Shown here: positions 35,106-46,596 of the stretch, in pieces
Numbering within the stretch: position 1 is the first letter of the stretch
How the letters are laid out: every line of letters starts with the position of its first letter
Assembly: GCA_014706295.1 (NCBI GenBank)
Contig: JACSVZ010000012.1
Location: 16,203,255-16,267,254, forward strand
Length of the DNA: 64,000 nucleotides
Source of the DNA: Lycocorax pyrrhopterus obiensis
Taxonomy: Eukaryota > Chordata > Aves > Passeriformes > Paradisaeidae
Direction of reading: 5' to 3'
The notes under the pieces: model-generated
Seen by the model: only the letters and a program-made list of their open reading frames with translations
Databases searched by the model: none
Told to the model about the DNA's origin: nothing
Made by a program: the position numbers and the translations under genes

Positions 35106-36239
35106 TTTCACTCGAGTAGAGAAAGTTAAAGGACCCTTCACTGGAGTTTATTTTCATCTCTACTTGTGAGACAAGGAGCCAAGGTTGGCTCGGGAGCAAG
35201 CCAGCACAGCCAGGCGGGGGTGCAGGGCAGGTTGGGGTAGAGTGGGGATGGAGACCAGGAGCCTGGTGGCACCACGAGCTGCCTGACACACGTGGATAGG
35301 GACCAGCTGCTGCAGGGCACGCTGCCTGCCAGAGCTCCGGCTGTGCCTCCAGAGAAAACAGGTGACACGGAGGCTGGGGACACCAGCGCCAGGTACCCAT
35401 GGAGGTTCAGAGGATGGGACACCTCTGCTGGTCTGGGCTGCCTGGTCCAGGGTGGAAGACCCTCCTCCTACCAGGGTGACCTCAGCCACTCCCACTCTTC
35501 ACAGACCTTCTTCCACAGAAGACGTTCCTGTCCCCTTGCCCCAAGTAGACATTTCTGAGGGCTCCGAAATTGTCCAGAGCCCCCACGGCGCCATCAGCAG
35601 AGCAACGTCCTCCCTGCACGCATCTCCTCCGCTAAACCAGCCTGACAAGCTGCTCCCCTTCCCAGTGCCAGCCCAAATCAAGCAGCTCTGCCAGGACAAG
35701 GTGATGGGGCATAATCACACCTGGTGGTTGCTTTGTGGGTCATTGTCTGAAGGAGGAAAGTGATAACTGGAACCATCTCACAGAAGGTGCACAGCTTTCT
35801 TAATAGCTTCCAGGTGAAAAACAAGGTGGTCTTTAAACCCACAGCAGAGGCACCAGCGGTCACACTCGCCCCATCTTCAGACCTCAAGGTTGACTCTCCT
35901 CAAACATCCTTTCCAGAAACTCCCAGATCTTTCACACTGAGGTGAAAGAGCTATGGTACAACATCACTCCTCTGTCAGCTCCTGTAGCTGATGTTGTTGT
36001 GTCCAGTGAAAGTTCACTGATGGAATCCTTCTCCTCCCGTCTTTCCTGGCTTCTCCCTTGGCTGAGGTTTCTCATGGTGAAGACACCTGCCAGCTGGGAG
36101 TCAAAGACCAAGGTCCTCAATCACACTGACTCACGGTCACTGACCCAACACGAGATGACAATGTCTTCTGGGCCACTGGCACCGAGATCTGGAATTGAGC
36201 TGCTGTCCCTGACGTAAAAGTCTTTGAGAAGCCATTTGC

Positions 36240-36420
36240 TAATTCCCCTGAGTCACCCGCTCCCTCTGGCTGTTTGGAAATTCATATCTAATGAGTGGTT
36301 TGGGTGAAGGAATTCTGCAAAGATGCAAACAATTCCTTTGCCAAAATAAATGGAGCCAGAGCTGGGCTTATAAACATATAAATCATTTCTAGTTTTTAGC
36401 TTGCAAACAATATACTTGTT
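36240..36420. promoter_or_regulatory. Candidate conserved non-coding element
   Basis: AT-rich motifs include GAAATTCATATCTAATGAG, CCAAAATAAATGGAGCC, TTATAAACATATAAATC and TTGCAAACAATATAC (forkhead/SOX-like). It is repeat-free and non-coding. Confidence 0.4.
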
Positions 36421-36538
36421 TCTTGGTACAGATTTGGGGGACAGCAGGAGGAGCAGGGTGGGGAGGAAGCCAACTGAAGGTCCCCCCCCAAAGGCAGCCC
36501 ACGCCTTCCTCGGGGCACAACATGGGGCACCAGCCACC

Positions 36539-36597
36539 ATCCAGAAAGCCTCCAGGAAAAAGGAGCTCCAGAAAGTCCTCCAGAAAGTCTCCAGGAG
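36539..36597. repeat. Short imperfect tandem repeat (CTCCAGAAAGTC-type)
   Basis: About four imperfect units of CTCCAGAAAGTC occur, with insertions. This is minor local simple sequence. Confidence 0.55.
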
Positions 36598-37480
36598 GGA
36601 TGAAAATTGGGCTTTCCACCAGCTTTTTTGGTTATTTGCTCCTCAAACAATCATCTGCAGCAAATTAACTCAACCAATTCTTAATTTTCTCTCCAAGTGA
36701 GGGATGACATGTCCTGGGCCAGGCAGGGAGGAGAAACATCCTTGGGGCTGCAGAACATTGCACGGGGGACAATGTGATCACACGGCACAGGACTGGCTAA
36801 ACGTGCCTGCTCTTCTCCTCTTCCCACAGGACTGCTACAGGGCAGGAGAAAAATGGTGTAAATCACCGAACACACAGTCAGGCAGAGCACGGCCCTGGCA
36901 CGGCCTGCAGAAGATGGAGCTCACCGGGCTGCAGCTCCCTCTGCCATTCCTCTGACCCCCGTGACACTGGTGGGGACACAGTGGCCCTTGGCTTTGGCAG
37001 CCATTCGCCCAGGAGCTGGGTGGTGGCAAACCCCTGCCCTGGGATGGGAGCTGCTCCCACGGAAGAGCTTTGCACCGAGCTCATGCTAACCACATTTTTT
37101 CCCAAATAAAGTGTTCTAGCGTGGTCAAATTTGAGCATATTCCAGGGACACAAGATGAAGCTCAGCCTCTCTTCCCTCTCTACTTGCCAAATGGCTTCAA
37201 AGACAGATTTTTAAAACAAAGTAAGAACAAATCCTTTATTTTTTCCCTTATCCCCATTCTTGGAAAGAGCCATGGTCTCCAGCTGAAATTTTCCCCAAAA
37301 ATTTAACTGGAGGCTGCAATCCACCCTGCACAAAATTGCCACCCACCCTGGGATGGTTTGGCAAAGCTGGCAGCAGCTGCAGGCAGGGTTTTTCAGCAGG
37401 AAGCACCGAACATCCTTAAAAGTCAGGGACACCTCCAGCTCCCCACCCTGAGCACATGGAGTCCGTCTGCAGCACACTCG

Positions 37481-37607
37481 GAGCGCAGTCACTTTATTTA
37501 TAGGACACTGAGGATGTGCCTCGGCCTTCCAGGGGCTCTTTCCCCTGTTTTTTTCCCAAGCCTGCGGAAGCCAGGCAGATATCCAAAGCCGTTCCTCACT
37601 TTCACAG
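37481..37607 (-). repeat. 127-bp dispersed element, copy 1 (inverted partner at 47567)
   Basis: This 127-bp segment matches the reverse complement of 47567-47694 with seven substitutions and one single-base gap (about 94% identity). It contains the run TTTATTTATAGGACACTGAG, which on the minus strand reads as a TATAAATAAA-type motif. Similarity stops abruptly after CACAG at 37607; on the other side weak similarity (ACATGGAG) continues to about 37452. The family is not identified. The AATAAA plus abrupt ends would fit an LTR-type fragment. Confidence 0.85.
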
Positions 37608-37609
37608 CA

Positions 37610-38790
37610 GATAAGCTAATTGTCGGATGTGCCCTTTGAGATAAGCAGAGCCGGGGTTTATGAGGGAACATGTGTTCTTGGGAAAGCTGTCACCCAGCTG
37701 CAACGCAGGTGATAACCCAAGGTCGGGCAGGCACCCTCCCCAGGGAATCAGGGTGTTCCTCAGCCACGGGGGCTCAGGGGCGGTTGCCTTGGGCCACAGT
37801 GATGTGGTTTTTGGGGGACTCCTCTCCTGCTTCCCTGCGTCATCGTTGCTGAGCAGGGAAACTCTGCAGTGCAGAGCACTACCAAGTCCTGGTAGGGAGA
37901 GACCCAGCTCTTTGCAATTCAGCCAGAAGTTTAATCTTATTGAAAACCACAAAAAAAAAAAAAATCACAGTGAGGTCAGGCCAGGCTGTTGGAGATGAGG
38001 AGGATTCCCTGGCAGAACTGGTAAGTGCTGAGTCCCTGTCGGAAGCACAAATGGAAGCAGGAGGGTATCTCCCCCCAGTCCCTGAATACTCACGGGGCTC
38101 CGTCCCTGTGCCACTGGCGGGGCACTGGTCAGCACTGGGGGAAGCCAAGGCACGGAAGATGAGGCTCAGTCCAGAAGGAGCTGAGCTACAGGAAGCTGTG
38201 GGTGACCCTGCAGATTGTGGGCTCCTCTCCTCTAGCCAAAAACCTCCAGAGGGGGCCTGCCACCCACACAGCCTCCAGACCAAGTCTGGAGCCAGATTTC
38301 CCGAATTTCACAGAAATGTCAAGGCCAGGGACCCCTTAGAGGCCCTCTCACCTGTCCCAGCCTGCCCTGACTGCAACCAGCCTGCCTGGGAGCAGCCAGG
38401 CCCTCAGCTCCCTGCCCATGGGGATGGCAGAAGCTGCCATGGCACAGCAAGGCTCACCCCCATGTGAGCCATGTGCCAGCAATGCTGTGCTGGAAGCCTG
38501 TGCTGCCCAAGCTATTTCCACCAAAATCTCTCCCACACAGACTTCCCTGTCATGGGGAGAGAGCTGCCATGCTCCTCCAAGGCCACAGTCACATGCCAGG
38601 CATGAAAGGCACACGGGTGTTGTCAGCCAGCACACCCCCAGTCCCAGAGGGTGCTCAGAGGGTGCGTGGGAGAGGGCTGTGGGAGGAGACCTGCTTCTCT
38701 GCCCCTCGGGGAGACTGACCCACTGCCTGGCCCCTGCTCAGACACCAGCCCTGCTGCCCTGACCAGGACCTCCCGGCCTGACTGGAAGGG
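37610..38790. other. Intergenic; A-run and GATA-rich spot
   Basis: Just past the dispersed element is AGATAAGCTAATTGTCGG and GAGATAAGCAG, two GATA-type sites about 30 bp apart. An A run occurs at 37951-37964. The rest is GC-rich and unstructured. No exon recognised. Confidence 0.45.
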
Positions 38791-39060
38791 AGTCACTGGG
38801 AATGGTCCAATCAGCCCCCAGCACTGGGAATGCTTCATCCAGTCCAGCTCGCAGCACTGAGGATGCTCAGTTCAGCCCAGGTCCGAGCACTGTGGATGCT
38901 CAGCCCACTCTGGCTTCCAGCGCTGGAGATGCTCTGCCCAGACCAGCTCCCAGCACTGGGAATGCTCCATCTGGCCCAGTTCACAGCACTGGGGATGCTC
39001 TGGTCAGTCCACTTCCCAGTGCTAGGGATGCTCCATCCAGCCCAGCTCTCAGTGCCACCA
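38791..39060. repeat. 33-bp minisatellite
   Basis: Units begin at 38820, 38853, 38886, 38919, 38952, 38985 and 39018, with a partial one at 39051. Spacing is exactly 33 bp throughout. A diverged leading unit starts at 38791. The conserved part is AGCACTGGGGATGCT; the other 18 bp vary. Since 33 is a multiple of 3, it reads as 11-residue repeats on both strands: Ser-Thr-Gly-Asn-Ala type on +, Ser-Ile-Pro-Ser-Ala type on -. I see no splice or start signals that make it a convincing exon. Confidence 0.92.
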
Positions 39061-39224
39061 CCCACAGCTGCACCTGCAGGACCTGACAGCAAAGGCCCCC
39101 ACACCTTGTGATCCCACCATGCCCTGCCCTGGAGCTGCGGCCAGGCCACCCTCCCTCGCCCCCCTGGCGGGTAAGCCACCCTCACTCCGCTGTCCCTTCC
39201 CTCCCTCCCTTGAGCAGCCATCAC

Positions 39225-39400
39225 TCACCAGGCTTTGATTACGGCCACAAAGGAGCCTTGGAGGAGCCACGGGAAGCTGGAGGGAGGCAGGCAGATGATG
39301 AAAGAGCTGTCAAATGGGATTAAACAGTAACCGTCTCCTACACTGCTGGGCAGCGGGAAGGGGGACAGATTGTCCCGGATTGTAATGCAGGAGCCCTCCC
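39225..39400. promoter_or_regulatory. Motif-rich block, candidate element
   Basis: It includes GGCTTTGATTACGGCCAC, GCTGTCAAATGGGATTAAAC (K50-homeodomain-like GGATTA) and CCCGGATTGTAATGCAGG. It is non-repetitive and without a coding signature. Confidence 0.3.
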
Positions 39401-40890
39401 GCTGCCGGAGCCTGCCAGCGCCGTCCTCCATGGGCTGCGGCTGCCGTGCCCGCCAGCGGGCAGTGGGACAGAGGGACAGAGGGGCAGGCAGCCCTGGCGG
39501 GCAGTGGCGCAGGGCAATGCCCCGCAGAGAGCACCCACATCCACCCCTAAGCCCCGGTGAGACCCCCCTCCGTGTTCTCTCGTGGGCTAAGGAAGCCACA
39601 CTTGGAGCTCCCAGGCACTGAGAGGCCCTGGGACTTTGGATGGAGGCTCTGCCCACCCCCAGCCTGAAGCTGGTGGTGTCCCCCTGTCCCCACCAGCACC
39701 TGTTGCTACCAGCATGGTCCTGGTCTCTCCTGCTAGCCAGTCCCCAAGGGCAGATGGTCTGGCAGGTGACACCTCACTTGAAGTGTCCTTCTTGCCAGCC
39801 CTTGGGTAGAAACTACCTTTTTCCTTGCCTGGTGTTCAGGCAGAGGATCCCAGAGGTGGGGGAGGGGTAGGCAGATGCTTTCTTCCAGTACAGAGACACA
39901 CCAGAGCTGTCCAGGGAGTTTCTGCAGCTCCCCAGTGTCGTGGGTGACGCTCATCCCACCGTGCAGAGCCCTGGGGGCACGATGGGCATTGGGGATTCTG
40001 CCCATCCACACATCCCGAGCAGCACAGCAAGCGGCTCATGGGGTTCCACAAACTCTGGAGCTGTCCTGTGCATGGCATGGCCATCTCCTGGCTTTCCCAG
40101 GGGTGCATGGCATCAGGAGCTCAGCGCTTGGTTGATGAAACACCGGGGTGCTGGCAGATCTCCCAGCATGCTGAGCCACTCTGCTGGTCACGGCCTGGTG
40201 CTCCCACCCCTCCCTTCTGTGCTGCTGCTCTGGTTCTGCCTTCACCCCGGCACCAAGTGGCACACGTGGGCTTGGGGTGCTGGGAGCCCAGTGGGGATGC
40301 TGTTGTCCAAGATCCCAAAAAGCCACTCATCCTGGATCTAAAGACCAGCACTGCTGGGGCTATCCCAGCATGGGAACAGGTCAGGGGTCCAGCAAACCCA
40401 TCTCCACCAAAACTGGGGCTGCCCTGGCCTGGACAAGCATCTCCTTCTTCCTTCTGCATCTCCCAACTTTTGGGTGCTGCAGCATCACCAGGGCTGCTTT
40501 TCACCCCCAGTGGGTGATACAGCAGGGCTGACCTTTCCCTCGTCTGCATGGAGCCCATTCTGGATGTGCTGGGGTGGGCACTGCAAGGCTGTCTCCCCAC
40601 AGGCAGGGGTACAGGCAGGGGGACAGGTAGGGGGCCCAATCCTTGGCTTCCCAAGCCCCTAGGCAGCAAAGCCCTTGGGATCCCACATCAGCCCGCCCCA
40701 GCTCCATGTGGGAGCCCCAGCTGGGCACTCACAGGCAGACCCCCTCCAGCCCCCCCGAGCACCAAGGCCTCACCACCCACTCTGCCAGCAGCAGCTCCAG
40801 TTTCTCACAGCACCCTCTTTTCTGAGCCATTCGTCACGGCCCCCGGCACAAAAGCCAGGGAGAGAAAGAGACAAGGAGTAGGAAAAGGAA
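39401..40890. other. Intergenic, nothing recognised
   Basis: GC-rich sequence with many overlapping chance frames and no exon or repeat of a known family. Confidence 0.45.
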
Positions 40891-40960
40891 GGAAGACAAA
40901 AAAAAAAAAAAATTAGAGAAAGGGAGCAAGAAGGAAAGAAAGAGGGAGGACAAGGCGTGA
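40855..40960. repeat. Purine-rich/poly(A) simple repeat
   Basis: GAAAGAGA/GGAAGGAAG-type purine tract with a run of about 15 A (40898-40912). This is simple sequence. Confidence 0.8.
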
Positions 40961-41049
40961 AAAGAGCCAGGTCTGTCGCCGAGAGGGGAGGAGGGGAAAT
41001 TATGAAATAAATGAAGCACCTCAGCAGTTCAGGGGACACTGGAAGACAG

Positions 41050-41250
41050 CCCGACCGCAGCTGAATTTTAAATGCCTGCCGCACAATCGGTCCCATTTTG
41101 CGAAGAGAGGAAGCTGTGTCCAAAGACCCTCATGTTTATTCATGAGGAGCCTCGCTGGCCCCTCCCACCCTATTGTCTGGGGGTATTTATTTGGGGGCAT
41201 CTGTCTGGCCCGATGAATGGCAGAGGGGTAATAAATGGGCCGGTGGGGCC
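41050..41250. promoter_or_regulatory. Candidate conserved element with palindrome
   Basis: It contains the palindrome CCTCATGTTTATTCATGAGG (41128-41147; 7-bp arms), CCTATTGTCTGGGGG (SOX-like), GGTATTTATTTGGGGGC and GGTAATAAATGGGCC. It sits at the edge of a CpG-richer block (41.23-41.6 kb). A 333-aa minus-strand frame covers it (41021-42022), but its sequence has no recognisable domain. Confidence 0.35.
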
Positions 41251-43590
41251 GGGGAGGGGAACCGGCGCAGCCGAGCCGGGCGGTGGGCTGCCCTGTCTCC
41301 CAACGCCCTTCCACTCCTCCTCTCAGCCCCCTGCCACCTGCGGGGTGTTCCTGCCCCCCGCGCTGTCCCCAGCCCCCAGGGACAGCAGGCAGAGCTGCCC
41401 AAAGACCCACGGCTGCCCAGGGGAGACAGGCCTGGAGGGGCAAAGCTGGGTGGTGCTGGAGCCCTGGGCTGCTGCAGGCCAGGGCAGTGGCGAGTGTCCG
41501 TCCCCAGGGTGCCAGCAGCAAGGCCAGAGCAGGGCACAGAGCACGGCGTGCCACTGAGAGCGGCTGCGGGGCATGGGGCTTGCAGGGGACTTGTCTTGCC
41601 TGGCTGAGGACAGGGACTGGCAGTGCCACGGGCAGCGAGGAAGGGCAGGCAGCCCCCAGGGACAGGCAGGCACGGTTCATGAAAAGGAGATTCTGATTCA
41701 CCCACACAGAAGGGCAGGGCGCTCCTCGGGAACAGCTAGGAGACCTGAATCCCACCTCTGCAGGGCCAGGCCACCCTCTCCCACCTCTCCTGCTGGTAAG
41801 GAGCAGCTTCCTCTGGTGGAAACTCCTCATGCTCCCATGGTGGGACACGTTCTTCATGGGGAGCTCAGTATCCAAACTCACTTTGGTCATGTCAAGGGGC
41901 TCAGGCACTTTGAAGCCTGGAACTGAGACACTGGGATGTCCTGGGGATGTGGGGACCCACAGACACAGCAGGTGCTGCCAACCTGGCTCTCTGGGAAGCA
42001 CATCACACCAGAGGAACCCCACAGCTCTCCTGCCAGGGGGGCTGGTGAAGTGTGGGGTCAGGGTGGCTGAGCTAGTGCAGGCAGCTTGGCTTTATCCATC
42101 CCAGCCTTTCCTTCCCCCTTGTGCTGAGGGAGCTGTGTCCATCCTGACCCTCACCCATGTGGAATGCAGGAGTCACACTCATTTGCAAAGTCATTACAAG
42201 ATCACCTGTCTGGAAGCTGGAGCGCATCAAATTCGACCTTGAAATAGAAGCTACAGCCTGGCAGCTGCCAAGGAGAGGAGCAAGGAGAGGAGGGGGCTCT
42301 TGATGGCACAAGAGACAGTGCACACTCAGATGCTGGCAGAGCTGACCTGATGCCAGGAGCAGGCCAGGGCTGCTCAGTGGCCACCTCCACCTCAACAGCA
42401 AGAGCCCACATGGATTCTCCTGCCCAGGCACCGGGCACCTGAGGATGGTTGGGAGGCAGGGACAGTCAGCCCGGCTGGCAGCTCAGGGAGCAGATGGTGC
42501 CATCGGCAGGGGAGCACAGACCCCTCCCCACGCGGGCCAGGAGCCAGGGCGATGGTGCGGCTCCCCACCAGCACCCATAGGCTCTGTTGGGACAGGGAGG
42601 CAGCCAGGGAATGGGCTCCCACACCCACCAGGCCACTCAAAACAGGGGCGTCCTCAGTCCTGCGTGGGAGCCAGCACAGCGTGGGCCACGCACGCCCCGA
42701 GCGCTGCGGGCGGGACGAAGGCGCCGGGGCCGCGCCTGCCTCCATCCCTTCGCTGGTACAAGCTGCCTCAGCAGTTTGCTTGCAAGCTCTATCCAGGGAA
42801 GTATTTTTGGAAGGGCGTTAAGTCATTGGCATAGGAGTCACCTTGCAGCCATGTAAGCCCACGCACAGCTGCCAGCTGCACTTCCCCAATCTCTCCCATT
42901 CTCAAACCTTGGCAGAAAGCCCTCCTGCAGTCGCAGCTGGTAGTCACCAGATCACTTTGGATCCCACCTTGCCCCCTCCTCACATCCCAGCCCCTGTGCC
43001 AGGTTGTATCCCACCTGAGACAAAGTCTCCAGCAAGTTTTGGGACTATGCAGGCTCCACGCAGGTCCCTCTGGCATAAGTCCCTCTGGGACAGCCACACC
43101 AGGGAGCAGATCTCCATGAGGCCAGGTGAGGAATGTCCCCCAGGCACCAGTCTCTTGGGACAGCACTAGAGACAGGCCAGCCAGTGATGCTGCTGAGGAT
43201 CCTACTTCCACCAATGTTATTAAACACTTGTAACCACCATTCCCAGGACTCTGCTCCTAGACCTTCACCTCCTGGTTGGGGTGACACCACATGGCCTGAG
43301 AGGAAGGGCAGGAGGAGCTGGTGGGGAAAGAAATGGGTGAGAAGACCAGCCCATGTTTCAGCCCAGCAAAATCAAACACCACTTGAGCCAAAGCGGGAAT
43401 GGGGAAGTGACGTGATGAGCTGGAAGCCTCCAAAATCCCATCTCCTCTCCACTCAGGTGCCACAGGAGAAAAGATGGGGAAAATTACCATGGGTGAGAGA
43501 AGATGGTGACCAGATAGGCTCACCATCTCGCCTGACAGCCAGCCCACATTCCTATGCCTCTGGCAGTGTTTTCTAAGCACTCTATGTTTT
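41251..43590. other. Intergenic, no gene recognised
   Basis: GC-rich, CpG-containing sequence to about 41.6 kb, then mixed. The 333-aa minus-strand frame (41021-42022) overlaps here with open frames in other registers, as expected for GC-rich non-coding DNA. Small AT-richer spots lie at 42.16-42.24 and 42.77-42.84 kb. Confidence 0.45.
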
Positions 43591-43594
43591 GGAG

Positions 43595-43760
43595 ACCTCG
43601 CTCCCCACTAATGAGATGCTTCCTAGGTTGTAATTTGGACAAGTTGGCTTTGGTTTCAAGAAACCAGAAGGAAAATCCTCCCAGTCCTTCCAGCTTCTGT
43701 AATTGGATGCGAATTGCTCGGTAAATATCTGCAGCCAAACACCCCTGCAGCCAAAAAGCA
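43595..43760. promoter_or_regulatory. Candidate conserved non-coding element
   Basis: Motifs include CCACTAATGAGATGC, GTTGTAATTTGGACAAG, CTGTAATTGGATGCGAATTG (homeodomain-like) and CGGTAAATATCTGCAGCC. It is non-repetitive and AT-rich compared with both sides. Confidence 0.4.
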
Positions 43761-45040
43761 AGGAGGGAATGCTGAGCTCCAGAGGGGATGGATGGCTTCT
43801 ACCACAGGGTGAGCTTTCTGGCACACACGCTTGGCTCTCTGTGACAAAGGGAGGGAGCTGGGGGGCACATCCCCAGCCAGCATCGGCTTTGCTTCACCGA
43901 GGTGCTGACGGCTTGGACAGCACATGTGCAGGAGGCTGTGATCCTCCCGCTGCTCGTGGCTGCCAGCCCTCCCTGCCTGCCGGCCCTGTGCCCTGCAGGG
44001 TCTGGGGGTGATGCAGGCATTGACCCAGCCAGGAGGGACGTGCCTCGGGATGGAGCTGGGTGGAGGCAGGGAGAGCAGGAGGGAAGAGACGTGGGAACAG
44101 AGTGTCATGCAGGCACTGCTGTGTCTGTCATGCGCTGTTTGGGCAATGGGGGGGGTCCCTCGAACCCTAGAGCCACTTGAGTTAGAGGAGGCCAAGCCAG
44201 ACTTGGGGCACAGCCCTGCCCAGGGCCACAGCAGCTGCCAGCAGCCCCTTACAGGGAACCTCACTGCAAGTGATGGGGTCATCTCTGGTGCTGCATCCAA
44301 GCCTCAGGGATGCCCTGTCCCCCTTCCATGGCTGTGGGATGCTGGATAGTGTCCAGGCTGGGGTCCACATGCCCTTGGGGAGAGAGAATAGCCATGAGCA
44401 GCACTGGTCCCCACTGTCACCCACCACCCATGGGGAAGCCCACCCTGTTCTACACTGATCCATCCATTCCTTGGCCACCCACCCATCCCCCATCACTCAG
44501 CACATGCTGACAGTGGAAGAAGCATCTTTGGCAGCCCAGCATGACCCACGGACACTGTGCAAACTCTGCACGCATGGAGAGCTGTGAACACCTCCCCGTG
44601 CAGACAACAACATGTGCGATAAGATCCTCGGCTACACAAACTCGCTCCTGGGGAGATATTTGATCAGGCAAGGGGAACAGCCCCAGATGCCCAAACCCGC
44701 TAACAGACGGATGCAAACATTGAGCGAGACACCCGGAGCCCACGACATGAGCATACACAGAGTCAGACACATCCGTACACAATACCTCATTAAACATGGG
44801 CAGTGTACAGCCCCAGATTAGGGCTGGCTGGGCTGTGGGCACCCAGCCAGCCTGGGATAAGGGTTCAACTTCAGATTTGGCAAGTCCTGAAGTCTCACAA
44901 GCTGTTCTCATGGGATTCCAACACCCTGGGCCGTCAGTGGGCACAGAGGGGCAGCCCCGGGCTGGAGCAGGGGGCAGAAATGCTAGTGCTCATACAGTCC
45001 TAGAAGCAGATTCCGATCCCTGAGCCTGTGATGAGTGTCC
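43761..45040. other. Intergenic; one AT/CpG-mixed spot at 44.61-44.80 kb
   Basis: Mostly GC-rich with no gene. The segment 44610-44805 (ACATGTGCGATAAGATCC, GGAGATATTTGATCAGGC, ACCTCATTAAACATGGGC) has an open 69-aa frame and a different texture from its flanks. It could be another regulatory block; coding is not supported by any family resemblance. Confidence 0.4.
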
Positions 45041-45044
45041 CTGG

Positions 45045-45100
45045 AGATGCCCCATCCCTGGGAGTGCTCGAGGTCAGGATGGACCAGATGTTCTTTAAAG
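45045..45100 (+). mobile_element. Possible degraded CR1 fragment
   Basis: The phrase GATGCCCCATCCCTGGGAGT followed by GAGGTCAGGATGG and TTCTTTAAAGAAG resembles the CR1 3' region in + orientation. The tail is missing and divergence is high. Confidence 0.45.
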
Positions 45101-45159
45101 AAGTGGGCAAAACCGCTCTCCGATGTTACCTAGAGATGGACTTGGCTCCAGCGCGTGGG

Positions 45160-45395
45160 TCCCGCTCGTGGGAGCAGACGCCGGGACGGGGGGACGCGCA
45201 TCCCTCCCGGGCCGGGACCCGGCACCCACGGCTGCGGCGGCAGGTCCCCGCGACCCCCGTCCCAGGGCCTTTGCTGCCACCTCTCCGCGCTGCGGGGAAG
45301 GACAGCCCGGCCCCGGGGGACGCACAGCCCGGCCCCGACCCCGGCCCCGGCCTCGGGGGATGCACTGCCCGGCCCCGGGGGTCACAAAGCTCCTG
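45160..45395. other. CpG island with GC-rich imperfect repeats
   Basis: Extremely CpG-dense sequence contains repeated CCCGGCCCCGGGGGACGC / CCCGGCCCCGACCCCGG units (45300-45385). It is isolated in otherwise CpG-poor DNA. It could be a promoter island for an unseen transcript or simply a GC-rich expansion. The 254-aa and 180-aa frames through it are low-complexity Pro/Arg/Ala translations. Confidence 0.5.
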
Positions 45396-45399
45396 CTCC

Positions 45400-46260
45400 C
45401 AAAGGTGTCTCCTTGCCCTCACATCCTGACCCCTCCGAGTCAGCAATGTCAGCACTCGTGGGCTCCAGCAAGGAGGAACCCCGTGGAACCTGTGAGGTGC
45501 ATCCCCTGCTCCTGCTCCCCACGTGCCCCACACCAGCCCCACATCATCCGCACTCCCAATCACCTCATGCCCCACCTGCCCCACAGCAGATGCAGCCCCA
45601 CTCCCACATGCCCCTCATGCCTCTTCTCCCACTGCCAGCCCTGCTCTGGCAATATGCCCGAGACCCCCATGCCTGGCCCACCTTCCCAATGCAATGAAGT
45701 GTCCCACCTTAAACCGGGAGAACTCCTGTGCTGCTCCGAGCCCAGTGCCCCAGGCAGGTTGTCCTCACTGTACTGCACTTCCCACCTCCAGGGGCTGGTG
45801 GGTGCCGCAGTGAGGGTTAGGTCCCAGAGAGGACAGGGCAAGGGAGGTTCAGAACAAGTGATGAACCACAGGGGTGTAGCTGTCTGAAGCAGCCTCTGCC
45901 CACAGTGCAGCTCTCCACATTCCCTCATGCAACACCACAGGTGCCCAGCCAGCATCTGCTAGGATGGGACTGGGACAGGCTCAGTGGTTGTTTGGGGTCT
46001 GGAGGCCAACAGGCCAAGCAGGACGTTCAAACATAGGTGCTGGGCACCCTCCATGGCCATGTGTGACTGCTCACCCTTTCCCATTGGAACAGGCGGTGGA
46101 TTTAAGCAAGTGATCCTGAGAGATACCAGAGGCACAGAGCAGTGCTTCCTTCTCAGCGTCACTCTGAGCACAACCATCAGCTTTAAGCGATTTCTCTCCT
46201 GCCAAATGCCAGATGGACTTCAAACCCCATATGGGCATCCTGGAGAGAGGGAAGGCCATA
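45400..46260. other. Intergenic, nothing recognised
   Basis: Mixed sequence without an exon, RNA or repeat I can support. Confidence 0.45.
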
Positions 46261-46264
46261 ATGT

Positions 46265-46490
46265 CGCCAAAACCAAACTCCCAGAGCCAGGCCTGGGAAA
46301 GAGGAACGCTTCATATCTTCATTGTGTCACCAAGTCCTCGGCGGTACATAGCAACAGGGAAACACAATTATTGAGACAAATGCAGCTGCCTCCCACATGA
46401 AAGAAACAGAACTGGTCCAAGCCGGGGAGCTTGGGAGGAGTGAATGAGAAAATTTTCATTAAAAACTTTTTTTTAATGACAGCAGGGCTG
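46265..46490. promoter_or_regulatory. AT-rich block, candidate element
   Basis: It contains GCTTCATATCTTCATTGTG, GGCGGTACATAGCAACAGGG (RFX/X-box-like GTNRCC..RGYAAC half sites), CACAATTATTGAGAC and the near-palindrome AATGAGAAAATTTTCATT. This is a compositional and motif call only. Confidence 0.3.
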
Positions 46491-46496
46491 AATGTA

Positions 46497-46550
46497 CATC
46501 ACACGCACACACATACACACACACACACACACAAAACAAACAAACAAAAG
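46497..46550. repeat. (CA)n microsatellite followed by (CAAA)n
   Basis: A CA dinucleotide run of about 17 units with two interruptions (CG, AT) is followed by ACAAACAAACAAAAG. Confidence 0.95.
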
Positions 46551-46596
46551 CTCTGACAAACACTGAGGTCCTCCAGTGATGCCTTGAATTGGTTTA

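Noticed and set aside
37140..37480. Extension of the 127-bp inverted element further left
   Set aside because: Beyond a short ACATGGAG match near 37452 the flanks of the two copies cannot be aligned.
44612..44821. 69-aa frame in a distinct-looking block as a small gene
   Set aside because: No start context, splice signals or family resemblance; more likely regulatory or neutral DNA.
45123..45887. 254-aa Pro/Arg-rich + frame
   Set aside because: Low-complexity translation of a CpG island; other frames are equally open; no domain.
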